Source: Methylobacterium sp. (GTDB lineage Bacteria; Pseudomonadota; Alphaproteobacteria; Rhizobiales; Beijerinckiaceae). From it: a stretch of 5,902 bases of DNA. The position numbers were made by a program, and so were the translations under genes. Position 1 is the stretch's first letter; each line of letters opens with the position of its first letter. A model generated the notes under the pieces. That model was not told the DNA's origin, searched no databases, and saw nothing but the letters and a program-made list of their open reading frames with translations. Below, piece after piece: positions 1 to 5,902 of this stretch. The stretch is from NCBI GenBank assembly GCA_021154065.1, contig JAJKJG010000081.1, positions 1 through 5,902 on the forward strand, read 5' to 3'.

Positions 1-766
1 CGCCCGGCCGCGCGAGGCGCCGGTCTTCGACGCGCTCGAGGCCCTGAACGCGCGCCGCATCCTGTTCGCGGCCCAGCCGGTTGTCGAGGCCGGATCGCGC
101 GCCGTCGCGTTCCGCGAGGCGCTGCTGCGCATCCGCGCCGGCGACGGCACGATCGTCAACGCCGGCGCGATCCTGCCCGGGCTCGAGCGCGGCGGGCTCG
201 TGCCGCTGTTCGACGCGCGCATGCTGGAGCTCGTCGCCGACCACCTGGCGGCACATCCGGACGAGCGGGTCGCGATCAACCTGTCGCCGGTGACGCTCGA
301 GACCCCGGACTGGCTCGACACCTTCGCGGCCCATCTCGGCGCCCGCCCCGGCATCGCCTCGCGGCTCATCGTCGAGATCACCGAGACGGCGGCGGTGCAC
401 GACCCCGGCGCCACCCGCGCGCGGCTCGACGCCATGAAGGCGCTGGGCTGTGCGGTGGCGATCGACGATTTCGGGGCCGGCCACACCTCGTTCAAGCATC
501 TGCGCGGCTTTCCGGTCGATCTTCTCAAGATCGACGGCGCCTTCGTCCAGAACCTCTCGCGCTCGCCCGACGACCGCTTCTTCGTGCGGGCGCTGATCGA
601 CCTCGCGCACCACCTCGGCATCGCCTCGGTCGCCGAGTGGGTCGAGGACGAGGAGACGGCGCGGATGCTCACCGAGTGGGGCGTCGATTTCCTGCAGGGC
701 TGGCACTGCGGCGTGCCGGTCGTCGTCGGCGACGGCGGCACCCGGGCGGCGCGCGACGCCGCCTGA
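1..766 (+). CDS. EAL domain protein, probable c-di-GMP phosphodiesterase (5' partial)
   Basis: The reading frame is open from the left edge (first full codon at base 2) to TGA at 764-766, giving 254 visible residues. The true start lies upstream; the internal ATG at 200 would cut away the EAL motif and is not the start. The EAL fold spans about residues 15-235. All signature positions are present: the EAL motif (E39), NLSP (N93), EIT (E125), DDFG (D155, D156), LLKID (K176), AEWVE (E212, E215) and LQGW (Q232). Metal-binding and catalytic residues are thus intact, so hydrolysis of cyclic di-GMP to pGpG is plausible. Deviations are W for the usual G in AEGVE, and GAGHTSF for the usual GTGYSSL after DDF. 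Family members often carry PAS, response-regulator or GGDEF domains N-terminally; that part cannot be seen here. The gene ends 2 bp from the convergent phaR stop. The domain call is very secure; activity is inferred. Confidence 0.93.
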   Translation, partial: ARPREAPVFDALEALNARRILFAAQPVVEAGSRAVAFREALLRIRAGDGTIVNAGAILPGLERGGLVPLFDARMLELVADHLAAHPDERVAINLSPVTLETPDWLDTFAAHLGARPGIASRLIVEITETAAVHDPGATRARLDAMKALGCAVAIDDFGAGHTSFKHLRGFPVDLLKIDGAFVQNLSRSPDDRFFVRALIDLAHHLGIASVAEWVEDEETARMLTEWGVDFLQGWHCGVPVVVGDGGTRAARDAA

Positions 767-768
767 CG

Positions 769-1344
769 CTACTTCTTCGACAGCGCCTCGAGCCGCGCCT
801 GCATGTCGGCCATCTGGCGCCGGAGCGCGTCGAGGTCGTCGCCGCCCGCTTGGGCGTCCTCTTCGCCTTCGGGCTTCGGTGCGGACTTGCCGGCGAAGGG
901 CGTGAACATGCGCATCGCCTCGGTGAAGAAGGCCATGTTCGTCCGCACCTGCTCCTCGATGGCGTGGAAGGCGCCGGGGCCGAAGGTCTGGGCCATCTGC
1001 TCGCGCAGCTTCTGCTGGTCGCGGGCGAGGTTCTCCATCGACAGCGCGAGATAGCTCGGCACCAGCGCCTGCATGCTGTCGCCGTAGAAGCGGATGAGCT
1101 GGCGCAGGAAGGTGATCGGCAGGAGGCTCGGGCTGCCGACCTTGTTCTCCTCCTCGAAGATGATCTGGGTCAGCACCGAGCGGGTGATGTCCTCGCCGGT
1201 CTTGGCGTCGTAGACGACGAAATCCTCGCCCTGCCGGACCATGCGCCCGAGATCGTCGAGCGTCACATAGGTCGAGGTGCCGGTGTGGTAGAGTCGGCGG
1301 TTGGCGTATTTCTTGATGACCGTCGGTGGCTTTTCGCTCGCCAT
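769..1344 (-). CDS. phaR: PHA synthesis repressor PhaR
   Basis: The product is 191 residues long, the usual size for alphaproteobacterial PhaR. Residues 8-66 form the PHB/PHA accumulation regulator DNA-binding domain, with the hallmark run KKYANRRLYHTGTSTYVTL (11-29) followed by the LTQIIFEEE segment (58-66). Residues 70-150 match the PHB_acc C-terminal region (FLRQLIRFYG, then EQVRTNMAFFTEAMRMF). A charged linker and a short coiled-coil-like tail (170-191) follow. In this family PhaR binds DNA upstream of phasin, biosynthesis and its own genes, and is released when it binds PHA polymer. The gene is divergent from phaA, so it probably reads and controls the shared 1345-1587 region. Start choice: the ATG at 1344 gives the family-typical MA- start and has AGGA 4 nt upstream. 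A TTG at 1359, five codons earlier, has GAGGGG 5 nt upstream and cannot be excluded. The stop is TAG at 771-769. Confidence 0.95.
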   Translation of the reverse strand: MASEKPPTVIKKYANRRLYHTGTSTYVTLDDLGRMVRQGEDFVVYDAKTGEDITRSVLTQIIFEEENKVGSPSLLPITFLRQLIRFYGDSMQALVPSYLALSMENLARDQQKLREQMAQTFGPGAFHAIEEQVRTNMAFFTEAMRMFTPFAGKSAPKPEGEEDAQAGGDDLDALRRQMADMQARLEALSKK

Positions 1345-1420
1345 GATGTCCTGTTCCAAGACGGCCCCTCGGGAACGCGGCCGGGCGCGCGCCTTCTCAC
1401 CGCAGTTCCCAGCTTAAGCG

Positions 1421-1438
1421 TTTCGGCCCCGCCCGAAA
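1421..1438. repeat. Short inverted repeat, possible operator half-sites
   Basis: TTTCGG (1421-1426) and CCGAAA (1433-1438) are perfect reverse complements separated by six bases. The position, about 80-100 bp upstream of the phaR ATG, fits a regulator site or part of the phaR promoter. A dyad this short is expected by chance fairly often, so the functional reading is weak. Confidence 0.35.
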
Positions 1439-1444
1439 ACAGCA

Positions 1445-1474
1445 AATGCGAGCCGTCCCGGCCGGCCTCGCATT
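1445..1474. promoter_or_regulatory. Inverted repeat A, candidate PhaR operator
   Basis: AATGCGAG (1445-1452) and CTCGCATT (1467-1474) are perfect 8-bp reverse complements, with a centre-to-centre distance of 22 bp, about two helical turns. The arms contain TGC/GCA, and published PhaR sites are TGC-rich dyads. Lying between phaR and phaA, upstream of the phaA -35, it is a reasonable place for PhaR to act on either gene. The structure is seen directly; the assignment to PhaR is inference. Its right arm overlaps inverted repeat B. Confidence 0.5.
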
Positions 1475-1491
1475 GGGGTAAAGAGGCCGGC
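1461..1491. promoter_or_regulatory. Inverted repeat B, interleaved with repeat A
   Basis: GCCGGCCTC (1461-1469) and GAGGCCGGC (1483-1491) are perfect 9-bp reverse complements around a 13-base centre that is less GC-rich. The left arm shares bases 1467-1469 with the right arm of repeat A, so the two dyads could not extrude or fold at the same time. The same stretch also reads as a direct repeat: GGCCGGCCTCGCATT (1460-1474) and GGCCGGCATCGCACT (1485-1499) match at 13 of 15 positions with a 25-bp period. It ends 11 bp before the proposed phaA -35. An operator role is inferred from position only. Confidence 0.45.
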
Positions 1492-1502
1492 ATCGCACTC
1501 AA

Positions 1503-1531
1503 CTTGACTTCACCCCCTCCCTCGGCTTGAT
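1503..1531 (+). promoter_or_regulatory. Candidate housekeeping promoter of phaA-phaB
   Basis: CTTGAC at 1503-1508 is an exact match to the alphaproteobacterial -35 element. After exactly 17 bases, CTTGAT (1526-1531) matches four of six positions of the CTATAT-type -10. Transcription would begin near 1538 and give a leader of about 50 nt. The palindromes at 1445-1491 sit just upstream of the -35. Position, spacing and sequence agree well, but the -10 is not ideal. Confidence 0.55.
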
Positions 1532-1575
1532 GCCCTGAAGGCGGCGCTGCCGGCAAGGCCGGTCGCGGCTTCACG

Positions 1576-1580
1576 AGGAG
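1576..1580 (+). promoter_or_regulatory. phaA ribosome binding site
   Basis: AGGAG lies 7 nt upstream of the ATG at 1588, which is near-ideal spacing. It confirms this start, since no other in-frame start nearby has such a signal. Confidence 0.8.
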
Positions 1581-1587
1581 AGCAGCC

Positions 1588-2766
<1,179 letters not shown>

Positions 2767-2777
2767 GGTAGTCGGTG

Positions 2778-2834
2778 GTCAGTCGTCATTAGTGAGTGGC
2801 GCGCACTGACCATTCACGACTGACGATCTGACGA
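2778..2834. repeat. Imperfect hairpin and short tandem repeats between phaA and phaB
   Basis: GTCAGTCGT (2778-2786) pairs perfectly with ACGACTGAC (2816-2824). The intervening bases extend the dyad imperfectly, including AGTG (2795-2798) against CACT (2804-2807), almost to a tiny CGC loop. The 8-mers CTGACGAT and CTGACGAC stand in tandem at 2820-2835, and CTGACCA occurs just before them at 2806-2812. The stretch is less GC-rich than the genes around it and has an AGTGAGTG-like word seen in intergenic repeats of Hyphomicrobiales. In the phaA-phaB transcript it would form a stem-loop ending about 20 nt before the phaB RBS. Whether it stabilises, processes or attenuates the mRNA, or is only a dispersed repeat, cannot be told here. 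Confidence 0.7.
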
Positions 2835-2842
2835 CAACGAGG

Positions 2843-2847
2843 GGAGG
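2843..2847 (+). promoter_or_regulatory. phaB ribosome binding site
   Basis: GGAGG inside a purine-rich run lies 7 nt upstream of the ATG at 2855. This is a strong signal that fixes the phaB start and allows phaB to be translated independently of phaA. Confidence 0.85.
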
Positions 2848-2854
2848 AAGCACC

Positions 2855-3580
<726 letters not shown>

Positions 3581-3590
3581 GCCATCGAGG

Positions 3591-3718
3591 TGCGTGCTTC
3601 GAGGCTCGCCTCTGGCTCGCACCTCAGCATGAGGAAGTCTGCGCTTGGGCCATCCTCCATGCTCCTCATCCTGAGGTGCGACCCCGGCTTCTGAGCCGGG
3701 GGAGCCTCGAAGGACGCA
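3591..3718. repeat. 128-bp palindromic intergenic repeat, Hyphomicrobiales type
   Basis: Two long arms are reverse complements. TGCGT-G-CTTCGAGGCTC (3591-3607) pairs with 3702-3718 with one mismatch. TCGCACCTCAGCATGAGGA (3617-3635) pairs with TCCTCATCCTGAGGTGCGA (3663-3681) with one mismatch. The outer and inner stems are interrupted by unlike inserts: GCC-TCT-GGC (3608-3616) on the left, and a 20-base perfect hairpin (3682-3701) on the right. The apex is 3636-3662. From memory, 'CTTCGAGGCTC...CACCTCAGGATGAGGA' palindromes are scattered in many copies between genes of Bradyrhizobium, Methylobacterium and relatives; copy number in this genome cannot be seen. Sitting 10 bp after phaB, it may stabilise or end the phaAB transcript. 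No protein is encoded in it. Confidence 0.85.
3682..3701 (+). terminator. Strong hairpin after phaB, possible terminator without T-run
   Basis: CCCCGGCT (3682-3689) and AGCCGGGG (3694-3701) form a perfect 8-bp GC-rich stem with a TCTG loop, inside the right arm of the larger palindrome. It is followed by GAGCCTCG rather than a run of T, so it is not a classical intrinsic terminator. It could pause polymerase or block 3' exonucleases at the end of phaAB mRNA. The hairpin is certain; the termination role is inference. Confidence 0.4.
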
Positions 3719-3770
3719 ACCCTGTCGACGCAGCTTGACAGCGCGGCGGCGGAGACGCGACCAACCCCGT

Positions 3771-4670
3771 ATGTCCTCCCGCGGCGCGACCCTCACCGGC
3801 CTCGGCGCGATCGCGCTGTGGTCGCTCTTGGCGCTGTTCACGGCAGCCACCGGCAAGGTGCCGCCGTTCCAGCTTGCGGCGATGACCTTCGCGGTCGCGG
3901 GCGGCTTCGGCATCGCGGTCGCGGCGGCGCGCGGGCGGCTCGCTCAGGCCCGTCCGACCCGGGCCGGGCTCGCGCTCGGGCTCTACGGGCTGTTCGGCGA
4001 CACGGCGCTCTATTTCGCAGCGTTGAAGTTCGCCCCGCCGGCCGAGGCGAACCTCGTGCATTATCTCTGGCCGCTGCTGATCGTGCTGTTCGCCGCGCTC
4101 CTGCCCGGCGGGCGGCTCGCGCCGCGCCACCTCGCCGGCGCCGCGATCGGGCTTGCCGCGACGGCGCTTCTCGTCGGCGGGCGCTTCGGCGGCGCGGGCG
4201 CGAACGCGCCGCTCGGTTTCGCATGCGCCCTTCTCGGCGCCTTCGTCTGGGCGAGCTACTCGGTCGCTTCGCGGCGCCTCGCCGCGGTGCCGACGGAGAC
4301 CGTCGCGGTGACCTGCCTCGCCGCGAGCGCGCTTTCCGCGCTGTGCCATCTCGTCTTCGAGACGACGCTCTGGCCGGCGGGCGCGAGCGAATGGCTCGCG
4401 ACGCTCGGGCTCGGGCTCGGGCCGATCGGGGCGGCGTTCTTCCTGTGGGACGTCGGCATGAAGAAAGGCGACGTGCCGCTGCTCGGGGTCGCGTCCTATG
4501 CGGCGCCGGTGCTCTCGACCGTGGTCCTCGTCGCGACCGGCTATGCCGAGCCGACGGCGGCGCTCGCGGTCGCCTGCGCGCTCATCGTCGCCGGCGCCGC
4601 TATCGCGGCTTTTTCGCCGCCGCGGCGGCGAGCGGCCGCACCCGATGCGTATAGCGATAGGCGTCGCTGA
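3771..4670 (+). CDS. DMT/EamA family exporter, YddG-like
   Basis: The 299-residue product is almost wholly hydrophobic, with about ten predicted membrane helices in two five-helix EamA repeats. Rough helices are at 8-27, 33-53, 65-85, 93-112, 119-137, 147-167, 178-198, 207-227, 236-257 and 262-281. Typical family features are IALWSLLALFTA in helix 1, FAPPAEANLVHYLWPLLIVL (87-106) after helix 3, and WASYSVASRRL (160-170) in the second repeat. The run around PPFQ...LYFAAL...NYLWPLLIVL is reminiscent of the aromatic amino acid exporter YddG subgroup, but the substrate cannot be read from the sequence. The C-terminus is a basic cytoplasmic tail. Start choice: ATG 3771 puts helix 1 near the N-terminus, but no good RBS precedes it. 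A TTG at 3735 would add 12 Arg-rich residues and also lacks an RBS. The last 71 bp overlap the convergent acetyltransferase gene. Confidence 0.9.
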   Translation: MSSRGATLTGLGAIALWSLLALFTAATGKVPPFQLAAMTFAVAGGFGIAVAAARGRLAQARPTRAGLALGLYGLFGDTALYFAALKFAPPAEANLVHYLWPLLIVLFAALLPGGRLAPRHLAGAAIGLAATALLVGGRFGGAGANAPLGFACALLGAFVWASYSVASRRLAAVPTETVAVTCLAASALSALCHLVFETTLWPAGASEWLATLGLGLGPIGAAFFLWDVGMKKGDVPLLGVASYAAPVLSTVVLVATGYAEPTAALAVACALIVAGAAIAAFSPPRRRAAAPDAYSDRRR

Positions 4671-5385
4671 AGCCGAGCGAGCGGTAGAGCGCGCGCGCGA
4701 CCTCGTTCTCCTCGCGGACCTGGAGATAGGCCCGCGCCGCGCCCTGCGCCCGGCCCCAGGCCATGAGCTCGGTGACGATCGTCCGGCTCAGGCCGAGCCC
4801 CCTCAGGTCCGGCTTCACGACGATGTCGTAGAGGCCGACATAGCCGCGCTCGGCGACGGCAAGGCCCCAGGCGACGGGCTCGTCGTCGAGGTCGAGGGTC
4901 GCGAAGGCCTTGGTCTGGCGGATGCGCGAGACGATCTCGATCAGGATCGAGTCGTCGGTTTTGTCGCCGCCATAGGCGCTCGCCGCGGCCCGGACCCAGC
5001 GCGGATCGACCTCCCGGTCGACGCGGACCGCATGCTCGGCCGCGATCTCATCGGCGGGGAGGTCGGCAAGCTCGGCGACCATGCCGAAGGTCGGCTCGAT
5101 CTCCTCGAAGCCGCGGCCGGCGAGGCGCCCGTCGACGTCGTCGGCCTGGAGCGAGGTCAGCCGGAAGCACGGGCGGATCTTCTGGGCGTCGAACTGGCGC
5201 ACCACGTGATCGATGAGATCGTCGCTGAGCGAGACGCCCGGGATCAGCGGCGTCGCCGCATTGGCGCGCTTCGAATAGCCCTTGGCGAAGCGCAGGATCC
5301 AGCCGTGGGCGAGCTGGCACTCGAGCGACGGCCAGGCGTTGATCAGCCGCGTCTCGAGCTGCTGGACGAGACTGAAATTGGTCAT
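4600..5385 (-). CDS. GNAT family N-acetyltransferase
   Basis: The product has 261 residues. The N-terminal part (1-110) contains NAWPSLECQLAHGWILRFA (16-34) and YSKRANAATPL (37-47), a block found in a group of two-part GNAT proteins. The C-terminal GNAT fold (about 118-250) has the acetyl-CoA pyrophosphate loop VKPDLRGLGLSRTIV (190-204) and the closing NEVARALYRSLGF (227-239), with Y234 as the usual general-acid candidate. The loop reads RGLGLS where the consensus is R-x-x-G-x-G/A, so serine replaces the last small residue. It would transfer acetyl from acetyl-CoA to an amine; the substrate is unknown. The ATG at 5385-5383 shares an ATGA with the stop of the upstream cupin gene, implying translational coupling. 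The frame stays open upstream to 5673, but those residues are Arg/Gly-rich shadow sequence. The 3' end overlaps the convergent exporter gene by 71 bp. Confidence 0.9.
   Translation of the reverse strand: MTNFSLVQQLETRLINAWPSLECQLAHGWILRFAKGYSKRANAATPLIPGVSLSDDLIDHVVRQFDAQKIRPCFRLTSLQADDVDGRLAGRGFEEIEPTFGMVAELADLPADEIAAEHAVRVDREVDPRWVRAAASAYGGDKTDDSILIEIVSRIRQTKAFATLDLDDEPVAWGLAVAERGYVGLYDIVVKPDLRGLGLSRTIVTELMAWGRAQGAARAYLQVREENEVARALYRSLGFSDAYRYTHRVRPLAAAAAKKPR
4614..4631. repeat. Perfect 18-bp GC palindrome in the convergent gene overlap
   Basis: TCGCCGCCGCGGCGGCGA equals its own reverse complement. It lies inside the 71-bp shared 3' end of the exporter and acetyltransferase genes, coding for an alanine run in the acetyltransferase and an Arg-rich tail in the exporter. 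A TTTTT run lies on its left (4610-4614 on the plus strand), which is the wrong side for a plus-strand intrinsic terminator and reads as A on the minus strand. GCG/GCC repeat coding alone could create it. Confidence 0.5.
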
Positions 5386-5864
5386 GACGGCGACCCCGCG
5401 CGGCGCGCCGTCGGCTGCCACCCGGGCGGCGCCATCTCGAAGCCGGCGAAGGCGAAGCCCGGCGCCACCGTGCAGCCGACGAGCGACCAGGCGCCAAGGC
5501 TCTCGGCCGTCTGCCAGGCCTCCGCCGGAACCGCGACCTGCGGGCGCTCGCCGCGGGCCAAGTCCGGTCCGAGCCGGTGCGCCGCGGCATCGTGTCCGTC
5601 CGGCGAGATCGTGATGACGAGCGGCGCGCCGGCGTAGAAATGCCAGATCTCGGTCGCGTCGACCCGGTGCCATCGCGAGATCTCGCCGGCGCCGAGGAGA
5701 TAGTAGATCGCGGTCGAGGCGGCGCGTCCGCTCTCGCCGGGGGCGTCGCGGAAGGTCTCGCGGAAATGCCCGCCCTCGGGATGCGGCCGCAGGTCGAGGA
5801 GGCGCACCACCTCGGCGGCGCTAAGCGCATCCGGACCCATCGCCGTCAGAACCGGTTCTTCCAT
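5382..5864 (-). CDS. Cupin_5 (DUF985) family protein
   Basis: The product has up to 160 residues and spans one complete cupin_5 domain. Family landmarks are LLDLRPHPEGGHFRETF (22-38), STAIYYLL (50-57), SRWHRVDATEIWHFYAG (63-79), PQVAVPAEAWQ (108-118) and LVGCTVAPGFAFAGFE (128-143). H66, E72 and H75 sit where cupins bind metal, and E142 lies in the last strand. Structures of this family show a small-molecule pocket in a beta-barrel, but no enzymatic reaction is firmly assigned as far as I know, so none is given here. The first ATG (5864) overlaps the preceding gene by 19 bp; ATG 5840, nine codons in, would start 5 bp after that gene's stop. Neither has a clear RBS, and both leave the domain intact. 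The stop overlaps the acetyltransferase start as ATGA, so the two are very likely co-translated. Confidence 0.9.
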   Translation of the reverse strand: MEEPVLTAMGPDALSAAEVVRLLDLRPHPEGGHFRETFRDAPGESGRAASTAIYYLLGAGEISRWHRVDATEIWHFYAGAPLVITISPDGHDAAAHRLGPDLARGERPQVAVPAEAWQTAESLGAWSLVGCTVAPGFAFAGFEMAPPGWQPTARRAGSPS

Positions 5865-5902
5865 TCGCGCAAAGCCTGGAACATCTTGCCGGGATCGGCC
5901 AC
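5846..5902 (-). CDS. C-terminal end of an unidentified gene (5' partial)
   Basis: Reading leftward from the right edge, one frame gives 18 residues, VADPGKMFQALREWKNRF, and then TGA at 5848-5846. Of the three minus-strand frames here, this one has the strongest G/C bias at third codon positions, as in the other genes, and a plausible amphipathic protein end. The other two frames are rich in codons rare in this window. It is therefore probably the tail of a gene running into the cupin gene, forming the upstream member of the same tightly packed unit. Too little is visible to name a family. The GTG at the very edge could in principle be a start, but an 18-residue gene is unlikely. Confidence 0.6.
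   Translation of the reverse strand: MADPGKMFQALREWKNRF

Larger units (their letters stand above)
1345..1587. promoter_or_regulatory. Divergent phaR / phaA control region
   Basis: This 243-bp non-coding stretch lies between the divergent starts of phaR and phaA and must hold both promoters. From left to right it contains the phaR translation start signals, an 8-bp palindrome GCTTAAGC (1412-1419), a 6-bp dyad (1421-1438), two interleaved longer inverted repeats (1445-1474 and 1461-1491), the phaA promoter candidate (1503-1531), a GC-rich leader with a small dyad CCGGC-AAG-GCCGG (1550-1562), and the phaA ribosome binding site. No small ORF with convincing codon use was found in it. I could not identify a convincing phaR promoter on the minus strand. 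Confidence 0.85.

Noticed and set aside
637..1530. 297-codon open frame on the plus strand over phaR
   Set aside because: Antisense to a clear phaR and starting inside the EAL gene; rich in Arg/Gly/His/Leu with no domain.
1550..1562. CCGGC-AAG-GCCGG dyad in the phaA leader as a riboswitch or attenuator
   Set aside because: Only 5 bp with a 3-base loop, in GC-rich DNA; no wider fold, T-run or leader peptide supports a regulatory RNA.
3591..3718. Palindrome as an insertion-sequence remnant or attachment site
   Set aside because: No transposase or integrase trace and no target duplication around it. The arm sequence fits a dispersed intergenic palindrome better.
4610..4631. T-run and palindrome as an intrinsic terminator
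   Set aside because: The T-run precedes the hairpin on the plus strand and becomes an A-run after it on the minus strand, so neither direction gives a hairpin followed by U.
4498..5637. 379-codon open frame on the plus strand over the acetyltransferase and cupin genes
   Set aside because: It spans two well-supported minus-strand genes that are linked by an ATGA overlap, and its own product shows no fold or motif.
5386..5673. N-terminal extension of the acetyltransferase frame
   Set aside because: The 96 extra codons lie over the cupin gene in another frame and are Arg/Gly/Ala-rich. The ATG at 5385 matches family N-termini and the ATGA junction.

Overview
This is a very GC-rich window with strong G/C bias at third codon positions. 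It looks chromosomal and alphaproteobacterial, most probably Hyphomicrobiales (Rhizobiales). Three things point there: the divergent phaR / phaA-phaB arrangement without phaC; a CTTGAC-type -35 element in front of phaA; and, after phaB, a long palindromic intergenic element of the 'CTTCGAGGCTC...TCGCACCTCAG(G/C)ATGAGGA' kind that I recognise from many Hyphomicrobiales genomes. The genus cannot be fixed from the sequence alone.

Layout, left to right. (1) 1-766 (+): the C-terminal 254 residues of a cyclic-di-GMP phosphodiesterase-type EAL domain protein, whose N-terminus lies outside the window. (2) 769-1344 (-): phaR, the polyhydroxyalkanoate (PHA) synthesis regulator, tail to tail with the EAL gene and only 2 bp apart. 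(3) 1345-1587: the divergent control region, with interleaved inverted repeats, a good promoter candidate for phaA and a strong ribosome binding site. (4) 1588-2766 phaA (acetyl-CoA acetyltransferase) and 2855-3580 phaB (acetoacetyl-CoA reductase), both +, separated by an 88-bp spacer with an imperfect hairpin and short tandem repeats. (5) 3591-3718: a 128-bp palindromic repeat, one arm of which carries a further perfect hairpin. (6) 3771-4670 (+): a ten-helix DMT/EamA exporter. (7) On the minus strand, reading leftward from the right edge: the last 18 codons of an unidentified gene, then a DUF985/cupin_5 protein (5382-5864) and a GNAT acetyltransferase (4600-5385). These are packed with overlapping ends, like an operon. 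The GNAT gene overlaps the exporter tail to tail by 71 bp.

How the genes work together. PhaA condenses two acetyl-CoA to acetoacetyl-CoA, and PhaB reduces it with NADPH to (R)-3-hydroxybutyryl-CoA, the monomer for a PHA synthase encoded elsewhere. PhaR senses the polymer and represses PHA genes, and its own gene shares the control region. The EAL protein, exporter, cupin and acetyltransferase show no obvious functional link to PHA.

I see no phage, transposase, CRISPR array, tRNA or rRNA, and nothing that amounts to an undescribed system. The parts most worth a second look are non-coding: the interleaved dyads between phaR and phaA, the phaA-phaB spacer hairpin, and the compound palindrome after phaB.
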